Assembly: GCA_012064415.1 (NCBI GenBank)
Contig: SSNU01000104.1
Location: 1-64,000 of the forward strand
From: Gyrodactylus bullatarudis
Lineage: Eukaryota > Platyhelminthes > Monogenea > Gyrodactylidea > Gyrodactylidae
Direction: 5' to 3'
DNA: 64,000 nt
Shown here: piece after piece, positions 46,001 through 54,800 of the stretch
Layout: each line of letters opens with the position of its first letter
How positions within the stretch are numbered: position 1 is the stretch's first letter
Made by a program: the position numbers and the translations under genes
Notes under the pieces: model-generated
What the model was told of the DNA's origin: nothing
Database searches by the model: none
What the model saw: only the letters and a program-made list of their open reading frames with translations

Positions 46001-49000
46001 CGAATTTGACTGTACTTTTCACCGAGAAGAAAGGATGGCTTACTGTCAAAATCCAAGTTTCCAGAAACTGTATGAATCCTGGTAACAAGAATTCCGGAAA
46101 TTGCTTCTTCATAATCTAACGTAAAAGAATAAATCAATAAATAAATTGAACCAACTCAATAACTAAACTGATCACGGTAATGTTTACACAAAGTCTGTCT
46201 GAAAAATTGCAAAAAAAGTTAATTGATCAACAATTAAACTCTATATAATCTTGATAGGTTGAATGAATTTCAACCTTTTGAGCATAATTGATATTTTTTA
46301 TCTACAGTACAATTATTTTCTGCTTAGGTGATATATTTCCCATATTCGTTTTATTTGGCAATGAATTATTCCGAATCGCTGAATATTATAGCTTACAAAG
46401 GATCCCTACCTGACTAGTAAAAAAGAAATAATCTAAGAATGCATCTTATAATCTTTTTAAGTAAAGGTGCTTTAGTTTCTTTCAGATAGCGAGTGAATTG
46501 TATGTTTTATTCGTAAGTTTAATTGGGAATCCACTTTCAAACTATTACACTCAATGTTAGCTTCTAGAGGTTCTACTTTTATTTCTATAATCGTGAAAGA
46601 ATACTTGAAATTCTATCGAAATGAAATTGATACGAATGCGAAAAAATACGATTAACTCACCTGAGAACAAATGAATTCCATATGCATTCAAACTGGGAAG
46701 CTAAAGATACAAGAAAAATTGTTGAAAATCTTTTTGAATACTATTGAAATAAAGACATAAAATTAAAATCGTAAATGGCCTAGTATTTAGATGAAACTTC
46801 TATATTTTTACAAGAAGCTCCAATAATTTTCTCCAGACAGTTAGGAACATTGAGAATGCGCAAAATTCCCCCTTTGAAAAACATTTGACTTCAAAAATTT
46901 GATTGATTACACAGATTTAAGTAGATAGAAAAAATTGAATTTGGTTAAAAATATTTCTTTTTGCAAGAAAAAGTAGTATTTCATAATTTTTGCTCATTCT
47001 TCTTCGGGTTCAATTTCCCACAGCCATGATTGATTTCTGTGGCCTAATTCTGCATGTGGAATCTGGAAAACTACATTAAAACTGTATTCCTATAAATTGT
47101 ATAGCTTTTTTCAAAACAATATTAACGTACAGCTCCAAAATTAAATTAGAAGATCTAATTTTGCTGATTGAAAAATATACCATTTGGGACTAAAGGGGGG
47201 AGGGGGAGTTGAATAGTTCTTCACATGTTCTCTTCGGAGTATCATCACCAAAAAACATTAAATAATTTAATCAACTAACAGGCTATGATTCATTCAATTC
47301 GTATTAAAAGTAATAGCCGATGAAAAACAAAGAAAAAATCGATGAGTTTATTAACATTATACAGGCTCAAGAGATGCTTTTTATCATCAAATCACAAATT
47401 CAACATGAAATATTGGGGTATTCATTTTGAAATCCAAATACTTATGGAGTTTTGGTTTTCTCATCTTGTTCATCCATGATCTGCATTATATCTTACAATG
47501 ATACAATAAAATTATTATTAAGAGTTAGTTTATAATCAATAGAGTTGAGCAAAGTTTACCTTTTTTTCTCAACAAATCTAAAAAGCGATGATGCAACAGA
47601 TAATTTGAATTTGAAATATATGTAAGCTACATCATTAGAAATGGGACGATGATGATGATATCTTGGTATTAAGAAAAATTTTATGCATAAATCTAGGTCG
47701 CTAAGCAAATATTCAAATTAGTCTAGGCCTATTTTTTATATTAACAGTACGAAAACTTATGATATAGTCGGACAATCAAAAAATTCGAACATGATCATAT
47801 AAATTTTAAGAAAGTCTTACTCATTCTTTTGATGGTGTAAATTTTGAATTATCAACTGAAAGAGAATTTTCAATGATCCAAGATCTCGGAATAATAAAAA
47901 GTTTCTTAATGACCATAAAATTTGAATATGGGGAGTATAACCCAAGAAGAGAGTATTCAAGAAATCAACTAATCTGATATAAACCAAATGTTTGATTATA
48001 ACGTTGTTACTATAACAATCCCTGTAATTTTTATGATCCTTATTCTTAAAGAAATACTACACCTTTCTCTCCCCTTTCTCTTTCTACAGATAGGCCAATG
48101 CAAGCCAGAAGACAACATAGTCAGGTAGCAAGCGAAAAACGTTATAGTCAATCTATGTGAAACAACTCCCTGAAGAATTACTTGGTTCAAAATTATAAAC
48201 CAAATGTATTGTATTCTCAACTTGAATTTTCGGTGAAAACTATAAATCCTAGACTTCTTATCAACTAAACCTACCTCTAAGGACTACAATGCGAGAGGTC
48301 CTAGGTTGAAATCCCAGGTTGTGGCATACTGACGAGTCCAAAAATAGGACGAAACGCGCGTATATGTCTACCATATATGTATACTTGGATTATTTCTAAA
48401 TGCTTTGTGAGTTTTCTTTAGTACCAGTCTCGATGGGATCCATTAGTAAGCTGTAACATTCAGCAACATGGGCTAATCCATTACCAAATAAGACGTTCCT
48501 GTGGGATTTATTACCTAAGCACCTAGAACGAAATATTTCTAGTCAACCTTTGTAAGTATAGGTGCTGCACTATTCATGAGTCTATAAGAGGCCAGAACAA
48601 AAAAAGTATATCTAAAAAAACATAAGAAGGATTTTTGAAAATATAAAACTCGCTAAATTTCCCTTTCTCAACGTATGATAATAAAAAAAATTTTAATTTT
48701 GTCACAGAGAAATTCAGAAACATTGAACCATGTGAACCTTGAGTAAACCTATCAAAATTTTTTTTATACCTTTTTAAATTTGTTAAGAGCTGGCATCAGC
48801 TCATGGTTCGATGGAGCCTTTTGACTGTGGTTCAATTTTAGATTGAGTTCGTTTATCGTATTAATCCATTTGTTGCGCTCCTTCTCAGAGTCAATCAATA
48901 AGTTATAGCATGTATTATGAGTTCCTATTGTGAACTCAACCTTTGGCGAGTTCAATATCAGCTCCAATTGCTAATTAAATATACAAAGAAAGGTAATAAT

Positions 49001-51656
49001 CTTCTAGCCTTTAGAAATATTTCTTTTCATCTCACCAATTTTGCCAAATCTTCGATTATCTTCTTGTAGCGTCGATCCTAAATAAAATATAAAATAAACA
49101 TGTGCTATTTAGAGGGAAAGAATGCCGCACTAAATGATTTTCATTCGTTTTATTTCTTCTAGTCTTCTATCAGAATGTTAATCTTTCCTAAGCTAATGCA
49201 TGATTTTAGATTATTTTCATCCAATTTGTTGTTCATAAGTTCATTGACGATACATAGTATTAGGATGGTCCGAGAGATTGATTTATTACTACTATTTTCG
49301 TAACCACGATGTAACTTTCAGTTGGCTAATTCATTAACAGGTATACCTGAAACTAATCGGCAGCACAGAAATATTCTGTCTGCTAAAAAGTCTATTTATT
49401 CATAAATGCGGGTATATGTATTTCAAAAAGAGTTAGTTTTGCCTAGATTATAATCCTTAATTTTTTTAAGTTATTAAAAGTACATTATAATTAGTCATTA
49501 CATATTTTGATGAGTGTATTACTCCGAAGTCTCTGAAATTTTTGAAATAGACAACTGAAATGATATTGAACTTTTCAATAAAGGCATGGAAGCATGTAAG
49601 GGGCGAATAAAATTTTTTATGACCCTAATATGAAGGCTTATTTAGTGATTTGAGAATATCATATAAACATAATAATATCAAAATATTCTTCCATCTAAGC
49701 TCTCTGCTAAATATTTATGAAGGTATCAAACTTGTATTCATTATTCCTTCATATGTATAACTAAATTGAATTCATATCGGAACTCAAAAGTATTCTCAAC
49801 ATTCGTTAATAAGAGAATTATCAATAAAAGAATTACAATGAGAATGAAACTAACAGTTGTAGGAGTTTGCTTTTTCTGTTGAATTAATTGCCTTATGGAG
49901 TTTTTGGTCTCTTGAATTTTCGCTTCACGTTTCCTCACCACAGACTGATCTGAATAAAGGATGCGTTGAAAAAATTGATAATGTATCGAAATCATCTTTG
50001 ACTCACCAAATTCAATTTGCTTATTATAGAGAGTGAATTCAGATAGAGGTATCTTCCATTTGATGTCGAGATATGTATCAAAGTTATTTGTGGATCTACA
50101 AAATGAGAAAATAAGTCATTCAGTCAGTTATGAGAATGAAGGAAGATAATCTTTGTTCAGAAAATAATAATACAGCCTTAATTACATTAGTATTATTAAG
50201 TGAGTACTAAAAGTCCAAATTACGTGTACTTTAATTAAGCAGTTCTCTCTTTCGAATTGCTTTTAGTTTCTATATATGTTCGCAGGCAGAAACCTTTTAA
50301 AAGGAAATTTGACAATAAAAAATCTGTTTAAAACATTAGATCATACACATTTACAATAATTTCAAAAAATAAATAAATAATTTATTGACTACTTGTTAGT
50401 AAGCAGAACCAAAATACTGCTATAAACCTTTTTTTATTTACCTTCGACCTAAAATGTAAAATAAAACTTGATCTTGCTCAATGCTCAATGATAAACACAG
50501 CTTTACTGGTAAAATTAACTAACACTTTGAACAACTTCTTCCTCAGACAGATGAGAACATCATTGAAGAGCAATATCTGTCTCAGCTTTCTCTCTCCCAA
50601 GATTGAGTTTGTCAATTCTACCATGAATCTCCAAAGGATCAATCTGCGTTCTTTTTCGACATTTTTATTCATCTGAAAGTAAATATTCATTCAACCTGTA
50701 TTTTGTTGATATTGATCTCAATTTTCAGATGATCGTTGATCTGAATCGTTAAAAGGATTTGTATAGAAAAAATTTACTCACAGTGATACTTTCAACTTGA
50801 GCCATGAGACTTTTGGATCTGACCTCTTTCGGTTGACTTTTTATACGATCAAGTTCCGCTTCTGAGTCTATTTGTGAAACAAAATTGATTTCGGTTAGAA
50901 GACTGTTGAAAATATTTCTCATTTCTTCTGTGAAAGCTTCATCTTTGGATAGTTTCTGGAATTTTTAGCAAAATCGATCTTACATCAAAATTCAAAACAG
51001 TTTGTGATATCCATGAAGTCGGTTGGTTAAGTGCAGCTGAATTGAATAGAAATTGTAAGAAATTTACTTTTATAATCAACTAGGCCCTGATCAAGAGCCT
51101 TTATCTGACAATTGAAATCTGTAGACTTAGCCAGAGGAACATTGTTCAATAAATTATTGGATTTTGTCATTTTCAGGGAATAAGAAATAAGAACAAAATG
51201 TCTATTCAATATGGTATCAATCAAATTTGTCAGATTTTTAGAATCTGGATTTTGCATGAAAAAATCAATAGCATTCTTGAATAAAAGTTGATTCGAGCAT
51301 AACTCTGATATTGAACTATAAATCTCATTATTCTCAATCTGGGAGGCAATTGTTTCCAATACTTTCAAAAGTTCACAGTGCTTATCTTCTATAAAGTGTA
51401 TATTCTTTAGGTTTGATTTGATTTCAGGTGTGAGCTCTATTATTGGTCTCTGAATGTAAAAATTATTCGTAGTTACATGACCGAAATGTGTCTCACAATC
51501 CTCTGAGTTTCCTCTATAGTCAGAATTCGAATCATCAAATTCTGTTTTATTGAAGGGAATGAAGAGTAGATTTGATATAATGTCTTTCTCAGATAAATCT
51601 TGACCGCTTTTTAAATCAATTAGTCCTGAAATTTCTTTCAGCTTATCATTACTCAT
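34072..51656 (-). CDS. ABR: BCR/ABR-type Rho GEF-GAP, sixteen exons
   Basis: Rho-family regulator with DH, PH, C2 and RhoGAP domains. Exons, 5' to 3': 51656-51068, 51036-50984, 50955-50782, 50672-50507, 50448-50442, 50095-50007, 49949-49855, 49077-49036, 48970-48770, 46700-46661, 43383-43283, 38985-38899, 37422-37313, 34964-34732, 34672-34535, 34427-34072; all phases agree and give 826 aa (human ABR 859). The DH part (about 1-270) is divergent. The PH domain shows RKLRQILLFNDVLICL, KWKIPL and KERNKWI; the C2 region shows DYHLSIELDSYD and ITWNQ/TFELDMDQSQ; the RhoGAP domain shows IEEIERRGLYEEGIYRIAG with arginine finger Arg645, and HFKRV. Oddities: introns of 31 and 28 nt near the 5' end, a 7-nt microexon, and transposons in the introns. 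The start follows an in-frame TAG. The BCR N-terminal oligomerisation/kinase part is absent, as in ABR. Confidence 0.88.
36723..37175. mobile_element. Long-TIR MITE, copy in BCR/ABR intron
   Basis: Left end TGACATGAAGATGAGAATTT and, about 450 bp on, its inverted partner AAATTCTCATCTTTATG. The inverted similarity continues inward about 60 bp (ACTCAATAT, TTTCTCCG). No coding frame. Confidence 0.65.
37641..38187. mobile_element. Long-TIR MITE, best-preserved copy
   Basis: 547 bp. The left terminus AAAGCTAGAATTGACATGAA, continuing GATGAGAATT, is mirrored at the right end with a single mismatch over about 30 bp. The interior contains GGATCTCATAATGAAATGAG, also seen at about 61690. No coding frame. 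Confidence 0.75.
38446..38863. mobile_element. Long-TIR MITE, third intronic copy
   Basis: 418 bp with ends TTAATATGAGAATGGGAATT and the inverse of TTAATATGAAGATGGGAGTT, a subfamily with TTAATATGA in place of TTGACATGA. The interior shares GGATCACGATTAGACAA and GATCATTCAGTTTTGAAG with the 28220/29985 blocks. Confidence 0.65.
39241..39378 (+). repeat. 5' LTR
   Basis: Left LTR of the Ty3/gypsy element. It contains a possible TATATAA-like stretch near 39270 and ends at A39378, which is also the first base of the gag start codon. Confidence 0.85.
39378..42994 (+). pseudogene. gag-pol of the Ty3/gypsy element, frameshifted
   Basis: Frame 39378-40709 reads gag with CCHC knuckle CRKCKKKGHYASDC, then protease (LLVDSGSSVSLIPR) and the start of RT without a stop between gag and pol. 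Frameshifts near 40710, 41025, 42045 and 42300 break the rest: RT at 40747-41025 (YSVIDLSDAYHQIEL, LQFGLSAAPRIF), the catalytic box VFQDDIIIG straddling the break near 41020, RNase H at about 41400-41780 (VYLSTDASVEGLGAV), the integrase zinc finger (HNNHPARD, CLTCQRSR) and catalytic core (VSDNGTNF) at 42033-42994. The RT box has Phe in place of the usual Tyr. The element cannot make an intact polyprotein as it stands here. Confidence 0.88.
42970..43107 (+). repeat. 3' LTR
   Basis: Right LTR, differing from the left one at only a few positions (for example GTTGTTTAAATAG versus GTTTTTTAAATAG), so the insertion is fairly recent. Its first three bases are AAC instead of TGA. Confidence 0.85.
43557..43760 (-). 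other. Small basic open frame with a PIP-like motif
   Basis: 67 codons ending in a Lys/Arg-rich tail. QSTLHHYLKRRK near its C-terminus resembles a PCNA-interacting peptide (Q-x-x-hydrophobic-x-x-aromatic), but the second aromatic is Leu. It lies 3' of the Penelope GIY-YIG fragment at 44374-44787 on the same strand and may be transposon-derived. It could well be a chance frame. Confidence 0.2.
44374..44787 (-). pseudogene. GIY-YIG fragment of a second Penelope family
   Basis: A frame of 137 aa containing GVIYLFKCNCGSSYVGQTVR followed by RIKEH, the N-terminal half of the GIY-YIG nuclease seen in Penelope-like elements. It is clearly different from the 28752 and 54148 copies (more distant sequence), so it represents another lineage. 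The reverse-transcriptase part is not visible upstream. It sits in an intron of the BCR/ABR gene, on the same strand as the gene. Confidence 0.75.
45004..45055 (+). repeat. Dispersed repeat shared with 48108-48155
   Basis: GAAGACAACATAATCAGATA, then a variant of AGCAACCAACGTTTTGGTCA. The second copy at 48108-48155 lies about 170 bp upstream of a hammerhead core. Both may derive from Penelope-type terminal regions. Confidence 0.45.
45275..45420 (+). repeat. One-ended copy of the long-TIR MITE
   Basis: Starts AATTGACATGAAGATGAGAA and continues with TTTTTCTCCGGA as in the complete copies, with no inverted partner found nearby. A weaker related start occurs near 46790 (TTTTTACAAGAAG, TTTTCTCCAGACAG). 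Confidence 0.5.
48260..48385 (+). mobile_element. SINE-like module with box B and hammerhead
   Basis: A tRNA-like T-arm (GAGGTCCTAGGTTGAAATCC, with box B at 48304-48314 matching 9 of 11 consensus bases) directly precedes a hammerhead core. This order, Pol III promoter then hammerhead, is that of the schistosome Sm-alpha SINE family. The limits of the element are not visible; no target duplication was found. Confidence 0.5.
48323..48368 (+). ncRNA. Type I hammerhead ribozyme
   Basis: Self-cleaving RNA motif. CTGACGA at 48329-48335; stem II of four pairs (48336-48339 with 48347-48350) with loop AAAAATA; GAA at 48351-48353; stem III of three pairs (48354-48356 with 48359-48361) and a 2-nt loop; stem I of six pairs including one G-U (48323-48328 with 48363-48368). 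The predicted cleavage follows A48362 (GUA). The phrase GGACGAAACGCGCG is the same as in the schistosome satellite hammerhead. It is in a BCR/ABR intron, on the strand opposite to that gene. Confidence 0.85.
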
Positions 51657-51852
51657 TCTCTCTGAGAACTATTAAATTTCAATTTACTTTTTAAATTAGT
51701 ACAAAACGTATAATAAAAACTATTTTGCATATTTATTGTTTGTGAACTCTAAAATTTTTAAATTCAAAATTTAATTTCATTTTGAGATGGAGCTTATAAA
51801 AATGGAAATTAATATATCTTTTACTATGAAATGAGCAAATTGCAACTCTAAA
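51657..51852. promoter_or_regulatory. Shared 5' region of BCR/ABR and the Thr-rich gene
   Basis: 196 bp between divergent start codons; very AT-rich. No identifiable motif. Confidence 0.4.
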
Positions 51853-54800
51853 ATGGAATTAGATGAAAAAAAGCAAAATGATCAGGAAAATCAAGAATGT
51901 ATGATGTATTTTAATTATTTTCCCTATCTCAAGTCTTTGATAGTCCACCAGAAGAGGTCGTTGAGAGTGTTGTGAATGTTACTACATCAAAAAATGCAGA
52001 TGGAAGCCTCAATCGCACTACCAGGAGAACTAAAAAGACTATTGTGACAACTGTACGAAAAATATGTGTCAAGAATTCTGTTCCAATAAGTGAAGTCGAT
52101 GAAAGTTTTGTAGAAACTAGCAAAGTAGAATCTAAGCCAGATGAAAATAATAAGGGCCTTATAATTAACACTATAACTTCTGAAGGCGATGGAGGAACTT
52201 CTGCAACGTTTGCCTATCTTCCTCCAACGACAAAAGTTTCCGAGGTAAGTTTTGAGTTTAGCCTTAATTTCATGTCAAATATTCGAAAATTCTTAATATA
52301 TGCAAGCTTATTCTATCGATTATTTAAAATTACTTTTATGGCAATAACTCGCTGTAGAAATGTACAATTTACATACAACTCTTGAAACAGTATCTCTACA
52401 TCAAATTTACTTTCTCAATATTTTTATATCAGTATGTTGTTGAGGAGAACTCCAAAAGTGGTGAACGTAAAACTCGAACACATACAACTACAACATCAAT
52501 GAGCGCTACAGCCCTCTTGAATACTCGAAGCAAGTTCAAGACAGAATCCTCATCGTGAGTATTTCATGATATTTATGAAAAAAGTAAAGGATTTAATAAT
52601 TTTTTTCGAATAACCATTGGCATTAATTGTAGATATAATAGAATCATCGTAGGAATAAACATTTTTTTATTATCTTTCATAAATAATAAAATTATAATCT
52701 CTAATTGCTTACGATTGCAAGGCTAAAAAAAGCTAAGGGGGAAAAAACAAGTGGGCACTTGGTTATGGAAAAAATCACCATCTGAATGCTAAAATATCCT
52801 CTAGAATAGATTTTCTTTTTCTCCCAGCTGGAAACAGAGATGGAGAGTAAAAAAGAAAACTTAATTCTTCTCTAATTTCAATTAATAAATCACGAGACAA
52901 AACATAGGGATGGTTTTGTTTGAAGACATAAAAATTCCACAAGAAAAACCCTCCTCTTTTTTTACTTGCTGTTGGGCAGGAGGAAAACTTGTATTACATG
53001 AGAAAAGTTGGATAGAGCATTTAATTTATCGATAACTTTTTCTCCCTTGGCTTTCATCCTATCTCGCTTTCTCCTTCTTTCTTACCAAGCAATGCACATC
53101 TGCACAAATTTACTGGCTAATCAATATATTTGACAACTACTAATACTGCTGCTGCTATTAGTTGTTCCTTTTTAGCTTCTTGTTTTCCTTCCTCCCTGGA
53201 ATTCAACATTCAACAGTTATCATTATTAGTATTACACTATGCTTTATTTGGTTATTCATGATGCTCCCAATCTAACCACATGTTTGAAATTGTTACAAAA
53301 GTCCTTCTTTTTCCCCTTGAATGATCCAATATCAATTTTTCAAGGGATATGGTATTTTACAGAGATGTTAAGTCCGAGAATAATTATTTCCGATATGATA
53401 TCTCAAATAACATTGAATTCATTTCTTTAATGGTATCTTTTTTAAAATTCATTTATTCTATGGTACGTTTTTTAAAGTTGATTTTAACAAAAAATTTCAT
53501 CTCAAAATGAAAAAGAGGGAATTTGGCTCTAACTCTTTGAAAATATTTTTTCTTTGTATCGTAAAAGTGGTTCTCATGATCTAGATTTAAAAAGATCTTC
53601 ATTAAATTCAAATTTTTGATTGAATAACTGAGAATTTTGTTAGAAATATAAATTCCCATTTTCATATTAACTTTAGTCTTGGAAAAGTTCTTAAAAATTC
53701 ATGAAATTCTATTTGTTGAAATGAATAAACTTGAAGTTTTCAGAGTGTAAGAAATCAACTTCAAAAAAAACATACCTCACGATGAAAGTAATGATGATGG
53801 CATATGGGAGAAACATAACATAGAATAAATATTTTGATCCATCAAAATATCAATGTTATTTTAGATACCAGACTTACCATATCTCTTAAAAGTAACCATG
53901 TCTGACAGATTATAAATACCCCATTTTTGAATAACTTGCTCTATTTGAAAACAAAAACAAATTTTTGAAAATCCTCTGTTGGCAAAGTTTAGAATTTGGG
54001 ATTAATACTACATGTATAATATTAGAGGGATATTTCTATATTAATCCTATATAAATGCTTATCGATAATAATAATCTCTAACCCTCTACGTCCCAGCATA
54101 TCATTTCTTTTTAATATTAGAAATGATTCATTCAGATCTTAAAACATGAATATCCGAGATGAACAAGATGGTTTTGAACTACAGAGTAATGAGATAACTT
54201 ATCTTAGGATTTGCTGTACGAATGTTCCTTTGTCTTTGTTTATTCAAAAAGATGGTATAGCTATGGGATCACCTCTAAGTCCTCTTTTAGCAGATATCTT
54301 AGGTTAGTTAGAATTAAATAAAATGTCTGATACTACCAATACTTTCACTGATTTATGCATCAGATATGTTGATGACACTTTTATTCAAATGTTTCAGTAG
54401 ACGATTTTTTCTTAAAGATGAATTCGTTTCATCCTAATATTAAATTTACGATGGAAAAAGAGTCTAATGAGAGTTTGAGTTTCTTAAAATGTCAAACTAA
54501 CTAGGAAGGAAGATCGGTCAATTCTAAGAAATATCTACAAGAAGAAGAATGATAATGGAAAATATCTTCATTATGCCAGTTTCAGTCCTCTATCTCATAA
54601 AGTTGGCTTAGTAATTGGTCTAGGAAAGAGGATAAGAAGGATTGCTAGTCCAGAGGAATGGCCAAAAGAAATAGAAGAGTCAAAATTACGTTTAAATGAG
54701 AATGGTTATCCTAACAGATTTGTAGACAAATTTATCAATATGTCTGATGATGTAGATGAAAGGGTCGACAGAGATGAAGGAGAGAAGACAACCATATTCA

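Noticed and set aside
50955..51068. Direct splice from 51068 to 50955 in BCR/ABR
   Set aside because: The phases disagree and give an immediate stop; adding the exon 51036-50984 between two very small introns restores the frame.
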